64,000 bases of DNA from NCBI GenBank assembly GCA_026225395.1, contig JAMFSR010000031.1:36940-100939 (forward strand), given 5' to 3'. Source of the DNA: Granulicella sapmiensis. GTDB taxonomy: Bacteria > Acidobacteriota > Terriglobia > Terriglobales > Acidobacteriaceae. Below, one piece after another: positions 35,501 to 45,100 of this stretch. Both the position numbers and the translations under genes were made by a program. Each line of letters starts with the position of its first letter. Within the stretch, counting starts at the first letter, position 1. The notes beneath the pieces are model-generated. The model did no database searches, was not told where the DNA came from, and was given only the letters and a program-made list of their open reading frames with translations.

Positions 35501-36043
35501 GCACTGGTCACGGTTTACATCGTGCTCGGCGTGTTGTACGAAAGCTTCGTGCATCCGATCACGATTCTTTCCACGCTTCCTTCGGCCGGCGTCGGCGCGC
35601 TGCTGGCTCTGGAGCTGTTCCACCTCGACCTCGACATCGTCGCCATTATCGGCATCATTCTGTTGATCGGTATCGTTAAGAAAAACGGCATTATGATGGT
35701 CGACTTTGCGCTCGAAGCCGAGCGCGAGCATGGCAAGACCGCGACCGAGGCCATCTATGAAGCGTCGCTGCTGCGCTTCCGCCCGATCATGATGACTACC
35801 ATGGCGGCGCTGCTTAGCGGCATTCCGCTGGCGTTCGGTACGGGCATCGGATCGGAGCTGCGCAAGCCGCTCGGCGTTTCGATGGTGGGCGGCCTGATCT
35901 TCTCGCAGGTGCTCACGCTCTACACCACACCGGTCATCTACATCTTCTTCGATAACCTGGGCCACCGCTTCTCGCGCGGCAAAGGTGGCCCGATCAAGAC
36001 CACGGACGCCGAGCAGCGCGCCCCGGAGACCCACCACGCATGA
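32507..36043 (+). CDS. mdtB: RND efflux transporter (MdtB-like) with a low-complexity periplasmic insertion
   Basis: A 1178-residue inner-membrane pump. RND features are the N-terminal FILRPVATALLMVAIFLAGG helix, the proton-relay Asp pair in GFVVDDAIVMIENI (TM4) and the Lys of GIVKKNGIMMVDFA (TM10). Family members are usually about 1030-1060 residues; the excess is one block, residues about 775-915 (nt 34830-35248), made almost only of Ser, Thr, Ala and Gly with a poly-Gly run. It sits between VQG and PIPLSAF, in the second periplasmic loop (docking/pore region). ATGA overlap with the second pump gene at its 3' end. Confidence 0.88.
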   Translation: MSPSRPFILRPVATALLMVAIFLAGGVSYFQLPVSALPEVDYPTIEVQTFYPGASPDVVASAVTAPLERQFGEVAGLSQMTSTSSGGSSVIVMQFQLSLDIDVAEQEVQAAINAAQSFLPAGLPSPPIYSKSNPADAPVLTLALTSNQMALSQVEDLADTRLAPKISQISGVGLVSISGGQKPAVRIQANPTALAAYGINLEDLRNALAANSLNSSKGSFDGPSQDFTINANDQLVTSADYKQIVVAYRNGAPVMLTDVAKVIDGVENTKLAAWVNYTPAIILNIQRQPGANTIQVVNSIEKLLPQLEANLPLAVHVQTTTDRTVDIRASVKDVEFELCLVIALVVMVIFLFLRSLSATIIPSIAVPLSLVGTFGVMYLAGYSLNNLTMMALTISTGFVVDDAIVMIENISRYIEEGYAPMEAALIGAEQIGFTILSLTVSLIAVLIPLLFMGDIAGRLFRQFAVTLAVTIIISAFVSLTLTPMMAARILKYKPESEQGKFYHYSEKIFTDIIAFYGRTLRFVLRYQTITLIVALVTLVFTILLYMWVPKGFFPTQDTGIIQGITQASPSISFTSMTEKQQELAKVLLADPAVDNISSFIGADGTNTTLNSGRIQINLKDLDVRKISATDVIDRLGPKLEKVEGIKLYMQPIQDLTVDDRVSRTEYQYTLEDPSQTELDSVTKGLVKKLQALPELADVVTDQQLGGQAETIVIDRATASRFGVTPSAIDSTLYDAFGQRQINTMYTQLNQYHVILEADPSFQMNPSKLHDIYVQGTSSGSGTVGATASATAGSSSGAGASAGGTSASSLLTASSTSGISASASSTSALATNSGATTAGASNVNTTSALSSSATSSTNPLSSAASSTSISSSANTAVSGTSRAGSGTTAGGGTGGGGGGGGSGSSGTGATATTPNPIPLSAFTHFEQSSESLSINHQGQFPAVTVSFNLAAGKSLGEALEAINKVVAKANLPNSVIANYQGTAAAFEGSLSNEGLLILAALVTVYIVLGVLYESFVHPITILSTLPSAGVGALLALELFHLDLDIVAIIGIILLIGIVKKNGIMMVDFALEAEREHGKTATEAIYEASLLRFRPIMMTTMAALLSGIPLAFGTGIGSELRKPLGVSMVGGLIFSQVLTLYTTPVIYIFFDNLGHRFSRGKGGPIKTTDAEQRAPETHHA

Positions 36044-39000
36044 ACCCCTCACGCGTCTTCATCGAGCGTCCGGTAGCGACCACGCTGCTTACCATTGCAG
36101 TCGCGATCGCGGGCATCATCGCGTTCACGGTGCTCCCGGTTTCGCCGCTGCCGCAGGTGGACTTTCCCACGATCACCGTAGGCGCGTCGCTGCCCGGCGC
36201 AAGCCCGGACATCATGGCGTCGTCCATTGCGACGCCGCTCGAGCGCCAGTTCGGCCACATCTCCGGCGTTACCGAGATGACCTCGTCGAGCTCACTCGGC
36301 ACCACCAGCGTCACTCTGCAGTTCGATCTCAGCCGCGACATCAACGGTGCAGCCCGCGACGTGGAAGCAGCGATCAACGCGGCCCGCACGTATCTTCCGC
36401 AGAACCTTCCGTCCAACCCCACGTACCGCAAAGTTAACCCGGCTGACTCGCCGATCATGATTCTCGGTCTGCAGTCGGATGTGTACGACATCCCGACGTT
36501 GTACGACGAGGCCTCCACCGTCATCGAGCAGCGTGTGTCGCAGATCACCGGCGTCGGCCAGGTGAACGCCGTCGGCGCGTCGCTGCCTGCCGTGCGTGTC
36601 GAGCTCAATCCCACGCAGCTTGCAAGCTACGGCATCAGCCTTACAGCGGTGCAGTCGGTCATCGGCGGGCAGAACTCAAACCTGGCCAAGGGTCAGCTCG
36701 CCGATGGCGAAGGTTCAGCCGACATCCTCGCCAACGACCAGATCTCCAAGGCCGTCTTCTACAAACCGCTCATCATCGGCTATCACAACGGTGGCGCGGT
36801 GCGGCTGCAGGACGTGGCCGATGTCGTCGACTCGCAGCAGACCATCCGTCAGTCAGGCTTCCTCAACGGCAAGCCCTCGGTCAACCTGATCATCTTCCGC
36901 CAGCCCGGCGCCAACATCATCCAGACGGTGGATGCGATCAAGGCCGCGATTCCGTCGCTGCAGGCGACGGTGCCGAAGGGGCAGCACCTGGTCACCGTCA
37001 TGGACCGCACGCTGACCATTCGAGCGTCCGTGTCGAACATTGAAGGCACGCTGATCATCTCGGTGATCCTGGTCATCATCGTTGTCTTTGTCTTCCTGCG
37101 CAACCTGCCTGCAACGTTGGTGCCTGCCGTCGCGGTCCCGGTTTCGCTGATCGGCACCTGCGCGGTGATGTATCTGTGCGGGTTCTCACTGGACAATCTC
37201 TCGCTGATGGCGCTCGCGATTGCCAGCGGCTTCGTGGTGGACGACGCGATCGTGGTAATGGAAAACATCTCGCGCCATCTGGAAGCGGGCATGGCGCCCA
37301 TCCCCGCGGCGATGCTCGGTGCGCAGGAGATCGGGTTCACGGTGTTCTCCATCAGCATCTCGCTCATTGCGGTGTTCATCCCGCTGTTGCTGATGGGCGG
37401 CATCATCGGCAGGTTGTTCCGTGAGTTCGCCATCACGCTTTCGGCAGCGATTCTCGTGTCGATGGTGATCTCGCTCACCACTACGCCGATGATGTGTTCG
37501 CGCGTGCTGCGGTCCGAGCACAGCATCAAGCATGGGGCGATGTTCAACTGGAGCGAGCGCGTCTTCAACAAGATCCTCCGCGGCTACAGCAAGAGCCTGA
37601 ACTGGGTGCTCGATCACCCGGCGCTGATCCTCCTGGTGTTTCTCGCGACGCTCGGCCTTAACGTCTTCCTGATCGTCCGCATCCCTACCGGGTTCTTTCC
37701 CCAGCAGGACAACGGCGTGATGGGCGGCGGCATGCAGGGCCCGCAGGACAGCTCCTACTACGCCATGCGTACCGCCGTGCAGCAGGCCGTGGCCATCATC
37801 AAGTCCGACCCCGCGGTAGACAACGTGATGGCCTTTACCGGCGGCCAGGGCGCCACCAACACCGGCAATGCTTTCATCTCGCTCAAGCCGCTCGATCAGC
37901 GTAAGGGCATGTCGTCGACCGACGTGATCAACCGTCTGCGGCCCAAGCTCGCACGCGTGACAGGAGCGGCCACATTCCTGAACGCCAGCCAGGATCTCCG
38001 CATCGGCGGCCGCGGCTCCAACGCGCAGTATCAATACACCATCAGCGCGGAAACAACGCAGGACCTGCAAAAGTATGGCCCTCAGTTGCTCTCCCAACTC
38101 AAGAAGACGCCCGGCATCCAGGACGCCAACACCGACCAGCAGAACAACGGCCTGCAGGCCCTGCTGACCTTCGATCGCCCAACAGCGGCAAGGCTGGGCA
38201 TCACACCGCAGCTGCTCGACAGCACCCTGTGCGATGCGTTCTGCCAGGCCGAAGTTTCGACCATCTACACCGAGCTCAACCAGTACTACGTGGTGATGGA
38301 AGTGGCGCCGAAGTACTGGCAAACGCCAGCCGGGCTGAAGAGCATCTACGCCATCACGGGCACCGGCACAGGCGCCATTCCGTTGGACTCGGTGATGCAA
38401 TACGTTCCTTCCACGTCGCCGCTTTCGGTCAACCACACCGGGCTCTTTCCGTCGGTCACGGTGAGCTTCAATCTGTCTCCAGGCGTTTCCCTCGGGCAGG
38501 CCACCGAGCAGATCGACAGCATTCAGCAGCGGCTCAACTTCCCGGCGACCATCCACGGCCAGTTTGCCGGAACCGCACAGGCGTTCAAGCAGTCGCTCAA
38601 CAGCGAGAAGTACCTGGTCATCACGGCCATCTTTGCCGTCTACATCGTGCTGGGCATTTTGTATGAGAGCCTGATCCATCCCATCACAATTCTTTCTACG
38701 CTGCCTTCGGCGAGCATCGGCGCGATGCTGGCGCTGCTGGTCACCAAGACCGAGCTCGATGTCATGTCTATCATCGGCATCATCCTGCTGATCGGCATCG
38801 TCAAAAAGAACGCGATCATGATGATCGACTTCGCCTTGAACGCCGAACGCGAACAGGGCCTGAACACCCGCGACTCGATCTTCCAGGCCGCCATGCTGCG
38901 CTTCCGGCCGATTATGATGACCACCATGGCGGCGCTGTTTGGCGCGGTTCCGCTGGCAGTTGGCACCGGCATGGGCTCGGAGCTCCGCCGGCCGCTGGGC

Positions 39001-39159
39001 ATCTCGATCATTGGCGGTCTGATCGTCAGCCAGATTCTCACGCTGTACACCACGCCGGTCATTTACTTGTTCATGGACAATCTGCGTCTAAAGCTGCAGG
39101 GCGATAAAAATGCAAGGCTGTTTACCGCGACGCCGGCACACACCGTCACGGCGCACTGA
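36040..39159 (+). CDS. mdtC: RND efflux transporter (MdtC-like)
   Basis: A 1039-residue pump of normal length for the family. The N-terminus FIERPVATTLLTIAVAIAGI, the TM4 Asp pair in GFVVDDAIVVMENI and the TM10 Lys in GIVKKNAIMMIDFA are all present. It lacks the low-complexity insertion found in the partner encoded just upstream, at the corresponding place (TGTGTGAIPLDSVMQY). The gene starts within the stop of its partner (ATGA), as expected for subunits made together. Probably forms a mixed trimer with the MdtB-like protein. Confidence 0.9.
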   Translation: MNPSRVFIERPVATTLLTIAVAIAGIIAFTVLPVSPLPQVDFPTITVGASLPGASPDIMASSIATPLERQFGHISGVTEMTSSSSLGTTSVTLQFDLSRDINGAARDVEAAINAARTYLPQNLPSNPTYRKVNPADSPIMILGLQSDVYDIPTLYDEASTVIEQRVSQITGVGQVNAVGASLPAVRVELNPTQLASYGISLTAVQSVIGGQNSNLAKGQLADGEGSADILANDQISKAVFYKPLIIGYHNGGAVRLQDVADVVDSQQTIRQSGFLNGKPSVNLIIFRQPGANIIQTVDAIKAAIPSLQATVPKGQHLVTVMDRTLTIRASVSNIEGTLIISVILVIIVVFVFLRNLPATLVPAVAVPVSLIGTCAVMYLCGFSLDNLSLMALAIASGFVVDDAIVVMENISRHLEAGMAPIPAAMLGAQEIGFTVFSISISLIAVFIPLLLMGGIIGRLFREFAITLSAAILVSMVISLTTTPMMCSRVLRSEHSIKHGAMFNWSERVFNKILRGYSKSLNWVLDHPALILLVFLATLGLNVFLIVRIPTGFFPQQDNGVMGGGMQGPQDSSYYAMRTAVQQAVAIIKSDPAVDNVMAFTGGQGATNTGNAFISLKPLDQRKGMSSTDVINRLRPKLARVTGAATFLNASQDLRIGGRGSNAQYQYTISAETTQDLQKYGPQLLSQLKKTPGIQDANTDQQNNGLQALLTFDRPTAARLGITPQLLDSTLCDAFCQAEVSTIYTELNQYYVVMEVAPKYWQTPAGLKSIYAITGTGTGAIPLDSVMQYVPSTSPLSVNHTGLFPSVTVSFNLSPGVSLGQATEQIDSIQQRLNFPATIHGQFAGTAQAFKQSLNSEKYLVITAIFAVYIVLGILYESLIHPITILSTLPSASIGAMLALLVTKTELDVMSIIGIILLIGIVKKNAIMMIDFALNAEREQGLNTRDSIFQAAMLRFRPIMMTTMAALFGAVPLAVGTGMGSELRRPLGISIIGGLIVSQILTLYTTPVIYLFMDNLRLKLQGDKNARLFTATPAHTVTAH

Positions 39160-39179
39160 AGGACTTGAGGAAAGCAACT

Positions 39180-40787
39180 ATGCGAGCATCGATCCCTAAC
39201 TCGACGAACGAACGCGGCCACGCCGCCGCCCGTGCTGCGGGCCTTACCGCTCTTGCCGCCAGCCTCGCGCTACTGAGCGGCTGCCACGTCGGCCCCAAGT
39301 ATGTCGCACCCAATATGCCCGCGCCGCCCGCTTTCAAAGAAGCCTCGCCGGACGCTTATAAAGACGCGCCTCCGGGAACGTGGACGCCCGCGCAGCCGCA
39401 GGATGCCGTGCTCAAGGGCAAGTGGTGGGAAGCCTTCAACGAGCCGGAACTGAACGGCCTCGAAGAGCAGCTCGACATCAACAACCAGAACATCGCGCAG
39501 TACTTCCAGAACTTCATGGCCGCTCGCGCGCAGGTGCGTGAGGCTCGCTCGCAGTACTATCCGACGCTGACGACCGACCCGTCATACACCAGAACGAAGT
39601 CGCCGGGCACCCTGCAGAACGCGGGTGTCTCTACAGGCGCCGGAGCGACAACGGGTAGCGGAACGACCACGACAGGCATTTCGACCTCTAGCGGTCGCAC
39701 CTCCACGGTGATCTCGCTGCCGTTCGATGTCTCCTGGGAGCCCGACCTCTGGGGCAAGATCAGCAGCACTGTCCACGAGTTCCAGTACGCCAGCCAGGTC
39801 AGCGCCGCTACGCTCGAAAACGAGCGCCTCACCGAGCAGGCCGATCTCGCCGAGTACTACTTTGAGCTGCGCGGCCAGGATGCTCTGCAGGATGTCCTGA
39901 ACAAGACCGTCGAAGCCGATCGGAAGCAGCTGGAGCTGACCCGCACCCTCGTCGATACCGGCATCGACAGCCCGGAGTCCGTCGCACAGGCTGAGGTCAC
40001 TCTCGACAACGCGCAGGAAAACGCCACCGGTATTGCCACCAATCGCGCCATCTACGAGCACGCCATTGCCACGCTCATCGGCAAGCCTGCGTCTGAGTTC
40101 TCACTGCCGGTAAAGTCCCTCACCACGCCCGTCCCGGCCATCCCCATCGGCATCCCGTCGGAGCTCCTTCAGCGCCGGCCTGACGTTGCCGCCGCGGAGC
40201 GCACGATGGCTGAGGCCAACGCCCTCATCGGCGTAGAAAAGGCCGCGTACTACCCCACGCTCTCGCTCACCGGCAGCGGCGGCCTGGAGTCCTCACACAT
40301 CTCCAGCCTGTTCTCGCTGCCTGCACTCTTCTGGTCCGCAGGCGCCTCCGCTTCTGAGACCATCTTCGACGCCGGCCTGCGCAACGCCACCGTCGCCCAG
40401 TACAAAGCCGAGTACAACGCGGACGCGGCAGCCTACAAACAGACCGTACTCACCGCCTTCCAGCAGGTAGAGGATTACACCTCCACGCTCCGGGTCACCT
40501 CCGCGCAAATCTCGCAGCAGGATACCGCCGTAAAAGCCGCGCAGCGCTACGTCGATATCGCCAACGCCCGTTACCAGACCGGCCTTGATCCTTACCTCAA
40601 CGTCATCACTGCCGAAAACACGCTTCTCAGCGATCAGCAGACAGCTGTCACCCTGCGCATCAGCGAGATGACCGCGGCCGTTGAGCTCGTGCAGGCCCTC
40701 GGCGGCGGATGGAACGTGAACCAGCTCCCCGCAGCCGCCACCATTACCAGCAAAGGCGCGCAAAATCAGGTCGCCAACACTCCCTAA
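39180..40787 (+). CDS. outer-membrane efflux factor, NodT family lipoprotein
   Basis: A 535-residue TolC-like channel. The signal peptide ends in lipobox LLSGC, followed by HVGPKYVAPNMPAPPAF, the usual beginning of NodT-type factors. Two OEP repeats follow, with motifs LAEYYFELRGQD, PSELLQRRPDVAAAERTMAEANALIGV and YQTGLDPYLNVITAENTLL. ATG at 39180 follows GAGGAAAG with good spacing; an earlier in-frame start at 39165 is less likely. It completes the tripartite pump with the adaptor and the two RND subunits in a four-gene operon. The Gfo/Idh gene converges only 8 bp beyond. Confidence 0.9.
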   Translation: MRASIPNSTNERGHAAARAAGLTALAASLALLSGCHVGPKYVAPNMPAPPAFKEASPDAYKDAPPGTWTPAQPQDAVLKGKWWEAFNEPELNGLEEQLDINNQNIAQYFQNFMAARAQVREARSQYYPTLTTDPSYTRTKSPGTLQNAGVSTGAGATTGSGTTTTGISTSSGRTSTVISLPFDVSWEPDLWGKISSTVHEFQYASQVSAATLENERLTEQADLAEYYFELRGQDALQDVLNKTVEADRKQLELTRTLVDTGIDSPESVAQAEVTLDNAQENATGIATNRAIYEHAIATLIGKPASEFSLPVKSLTTPVPAIPIGIPSELLQRRPDVAAAERTMAEANALIGVEKAAYYPTLSLTGSGGLESSHISSLFSLPALFWSAGASASETIFDAGLRNATVAQYKAEYNADAAAYKQTVLTAFQQVEDYTSTLRVTSAQISQQDTAVKAAQRYVDIANARYQTGLDPYLNVITAENTLLSDQQTAVTLRISEMTAAVELVQALGGGWNVNQLPAAATITSKGAQNQVANTP

Positions 40788-40795
40788 CCGGCTTT

Positions 40796-41914
40796 CTACT
40801 TCGAAAGCGGCTGCACCGTAATGGTGCGGCCGCTTTTTGCTGAGGCCCGCGCGGCATCCAGTATCTGCATCACCACCATGTTGGTCTCCAGCGACGACAG
40901 ATCGCCCTCAGGCTTGATCTCACCGCGCAACACCGCCGCAAGATAATCCAGTGAGTTCCGCCGTGCAGGCGGAAGCACCGGCGCTGTGATCGTCGCTTCC
41001 TCCTTCTGCCCCGCATAGCGCACGCGCAGCTGGTCCGCCGCAACCGTGATGGCATACCCCGTCACACCGTAGACTTCCATATCCTTGCGCGAAAACGGCC
41101 AGTTCCACGAAGGCATCAGCACCACCTGAGCTTTTGGATAGCGCAGGATGATCGTCGTATCGTCATCCACTTTTGGATAAATCTCCGGCTTGTCTGTCTG
41201 CGCCACCGCCGTCACGCTCAGCGGCGCCTGCCCATGCATCATCACGGTGGCAAGGTCTGCTCCATAGCAACCAAAGTCGAACATCGCGCCTGCGCCGTTC
41301 TGCGCGGGGTCGGTCAACCACGGCAGCCACTCCGGGCCTACGCCGATCTCCTTTGGCCCCTGGTGCCCATCATGCACCACCACCTTGCGTACATCACCCA
41401 GCTTTCCGTCCGCCACTTCCTGTAGGGCTTCGGTGTTGCTCGCATACCAGGTCGTCTCATAGTTCACCAGCACCTGCACATGGTGCTCGGCGGCGGCACG
41501 CCGAATCGCCACAGCATCGGCCACAGTCGTCGCCAATGGCTTTTCGACCATCGTGCTGATGCCATGCCGCGCGGCCATCTCGATTACCTTGCGGTGGTCC
41601 AGGATCGTCGTATACGCCAGCACCGCCTGCGGATGCACCGTATTCAGCATGGTTTCGGCATCGGTATAGAACAACGCATGGTCCAGGTGGAACCGCTGCT
41701 CGTACTTCGCCGCCAGTGCGGTATCCGGCTCGGCGATACCCACCAGTTGCACATTGGTGTCCTTCGGCAGCGCGCCCAGTAGGCCTATCACATGCCCATG
41801 CACCAGCCCTACAATCACTACCCGCACAGGGGCAGGAGCGGCCTGCGCCCGCACAGGTCTCGCAGCAAAAGCCAAAGCAGAGAGCGAAATGCATCCAACA
41901 GCAAAAAGCTTCAC
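40796..41914 (-). CDS. exported Gfo/Idh/MocA-family oxidoreductase
   Basis: A 372-residue protein with signal peptide (KLFAVGCISLSALAFAARPVRAQ) and the two-domain Gfo/Idh/MocA fold. The Rossmann domain starts at VRVVIVGLVHGHVIGLL, where the dinucleotide loop is GLVHGH rather than GxGxxG. The family motif EKPLATTV carries the usual Lys. GTG at 41914 is chosen because GGAGGT lies 6 bp upstream and a signal peptide follows directly; a longer frame to 42058 has no such support. An exported dehydrogenase would need a tightly bound cofactor and normally Tat export, yet no twin arginine is seen. Substrate probably a sugar derivative. Confidence 0.8.
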   Translation of the reverse strand: MKLFAVGCISLSALAFAARPVRAQAAPAPVRVVIVGLVHGHVIGLLGALPKDTNVQLVGIAEPDTALAAKYEQRFHLDHALFYTDAETMLNTVHPQAVLAYTTILDHRKVIEMAARHGISTMVEKPLATTVADAVAIRRAAAEHHVQVLVNYETTWYASNTEALQEVADGKLGDVRKVVVHDGHQGPKEIGVGPEWLPWLTDPAQNGAGAMFDFGCYGADLATVMMHGQAPLSVTAVAQTDKPEIYPKVDDDTTIILRYPKAQVVLMPSWNWPFSRKDMEVYGVTGYAITVAADQLRVRYAGQKEEATITAPVLPPARRNSLDYLAAVLRGEIKPEGDLSSLETNMVVMQILDAARASAKSGRTITVQPLSK

Positions 41915-42167
41915 GAGTACACCTCCAGGGCTGAATGTGACACGATCATCATAGTGAGGAACCCGCTTCCTGTTTCCTCCAGGCCCGATTTCACGCACCG
42001 TTTCCAGTGCGTTGCGCCCACGGCGTGACCGCAGCTCCCCACCGAGCATCCTATGCAAAGGAAGCTGCTCCCAACAAGAAGCTCACTCTGCGAGAATGAC
42101 TCCGAACCTTTTACGGAGTATTCGCCCCGGCAGAGTACAACAGTGGAAGCGTACTTGAGGCAATTGC

Positions 42168-45100
42168 ATGGAATTTCATATTTCGCGGGCCATTCGCGAA
42201 AAGCTCGACATCGACGACCTTCTCTTCAGCTACACGGGTAACGTCGTCTTCGCGAACGTCGCGGCCAGCCGCAAGCTCGCGCAGCAGCTCACGGAGCTAC
42301 GCGAAAAGGAAGCCGGCGGCGTCGCCGGAGCCGATACCATCGTCAACGCGGGCGCGCTCTTCGCCATGGGACTCATCGACGAGCTTAACCACGCCCTCGT
42401 CGCCCGTTACCGCAAAGAAGTCGACCCCGCCGTCCTCTCCGAGGCCGTGCGCTGGTTCACCGCGCAGGCCGACCCGCAGAAGCTCGAAAAGCTGCTCCTC
42501 ACCTTCACCCAGCAGTTCCCGAACGTAGCCGTCTACCGCGGCCAGCAGACCGCGGCCAAATGGCTCAAAGGCTCGACCGACGGCCTCTCCAACCGCGAAG
42601 CCGCGCTCGAAGAGCTGATGCTCCTCTGGCTCGCCAACATCAACCCGGCGTTCAGGGCCTTCGGCGAGCTCTTCAACGATGCCGGCCTCAAGCAGCAGAC
42701 CATCTACGCCAACGTAACCTCCGCGCTGCCCACCTACTTCGCCACGCGCCCACCGTTCTCGCCTGAAATCGGCAACCTCATCGACGCTCTCCGCGCGCCC
42801 ATGCTCGCCTCGCCCGACTCTCTCACTGGCCAGCTCGACTACATCCGCGAAAAGTGGGCGCCCTATCTCGGCGCCGATCTCAAGCGCGTCCTCCTCGCCA
42901 TCGACACGCTCCGCGAAGAAGACATCGCCATCTGGATGCGCTTCAACCCCGCCGCTCCCGAGTGGTATCGCCATGGCCAGCCCGGTCGCGGCGGCGAAGG
43001 CTTCGTCGGCGACGAGTACATCGGCTTTGACGAAGAGTACGTTGTCGGTCCCGATGGCAAGCGCACACGCAAGCGACGTTACGACAAGGATTACCAAGCC
43101 CCGCTCAACGAGTACGAAGCCTTCTCCGCCGACCAGGCCTGGATGCCCACCGTCGTGCTCATGGCGAAGTCGACTTACGTATGGCTTGAACAGCTTTCGA
43201 AAAAATATCAGCGGCACATCCATCGCCTCGACCAGATCCCCGACGAAGAGCTCCGCCTCCTCGCCGAGCGCGGCATCACCGGCCTCTGGCTCATCGGCCT
43301 GTGGGAGCGCAGCATTGCATCGCGCACCATCAAGCGCCTGCGCGGCCACCACGATGCCGTAGCCTCCGCCTACTCGCTCAAGGACTACCAGATCGCCGAA
43401 GATCTTGGCGGCAACAGTGCCTATGAGCATCTTCGCGACCGCGCGGGCGCCTTCGGTCTCCGCCTCGCCAGCGACATGGTGCCCAATCACATGGGCATTG
43501 ACTCGCCCTGGGTCATCGAGCATCCTGACTGGTTCGTACACCGCTCCGAAAGCCCGTTCCCCGCCTACAGCTTCAACGGCCCCGATCTTTCCACCGACCC
43601 CCGCGTCGAAATCAAAATCGACGACCACTACTACGACCAGACCGACGCCGCCGTTGCCTTCCGTCTGCGCACCTACGCCGACAACACCACGCGCTACATC
43701 TACCACGGCAACGACGGCACCACCTTCGCCTGGAACGACACTGCGCAGCTCGACTACTCCAAGGCTTACGTCCGCGAGCACGTCATGCAGGTCATCCTGC
43801 ACGTCGCCCGCCTGTTCCCGATCATTCGCTTCGACGCCGCCATGGTGCTCGCCAAGCGCCACGTCCAGCGCCTCTGGTTCCCACTTCCCGGCGCCGGCGG
43901 ATCGATCCCATCGCGCGCTGAAAACGCCATGAGCCAGGAAGAGTTCGACGCCCTCATGCCGCACGAGTTCTGGCGCGAGGTCGTCGATCGTGTCGCCGTC
44001 GAAGTCCCCGGCACGCTTCTTCTCGCCGAAGCCTTCTGGCTGCTCGAAGGCTACTTCGTCCGCACGCTCGGCATGCACCGCGTCTACAACTCCGCCTTCA
44101 TGAACATGCTGCGCGACGAAGAGAACGCGAAGTACCGCAGCTACCTCAAGAAGACCATCGAGTTCGACCCCGACATCCTCAAGCGCTACGTCAACTTCAT
44201 GTCCAATCCCGACGAGCGCACGGCCATCGATCAGTTCGGCTCCGACGACAAGTACTTCGGCGTAGCCACGCTCCTCGCCACGCTACCCGGCCTTCCCATG
44301 TTCGGCCACGGCCAGATCGAAGGCTACACCGAGCGTTACGGCATGGAGTTCAAGCAGGCCAAGATGGACGAGTGGCCCAACGAGCACCTCGTTGCCCGCC
44401 ACATGCGCGAGATCGCCCCGCTGCTCAAGATCCGCCACGTCTTCGCCGAAAGCACCCACTTCGTGCTCTACGACTTCTGGACCGGCTACGGGACGGTGAA
44501 CGAAAATGTGTTCGCCTACTCCAACCGCCACGACGGCCAGCGCGCCGTCATCCTCTACAACAACAGCTACGGCTCGGCTGAAGGAACCATCCACACTTCG
44601 GTCGGCTCCATGGACAAAGGCAGCGGCGAAATGCGCCAGCGCACCCTCGCCGAAGGCCTTGCGTTGCCGTGGGACGAGCAAGCCATCCTCTCCTATCGCG
44701 ACACCGCCAGCGGCCTCGAGTACCTGCATCGCTCCTCGGAGGTTCATCAGCGCGGCCTCAACTTCAGCCTTCGCGGCTATCAGTATGTGGTGCTCCTCAA
44801 CTGGCGCGAGCTGCACTCTACAGCGGAGTGGCCGTGGGACGCCCTCTGCGACGAACTCCAGGGCGCCGGCGTCTCCAACCTCGATGAGGCGATCATCAAC
44901 CTGCGCCTGCGCCCGCTGCATGAAGCCCTGCGTCAGGCACTCAGTGCGGACAACCTGCACACCTTCGCAGCCATCGCCCTCGAATCCACCACGACCAAAC
45001 CTGAACCAGCCGAAGCGTCTGAAACCACCAAACCGGGTGCTCCCGATCTCTCGCACTTGGAGATCGGGGTTTCCACGATCCCCGCAGGCAAACCACAACC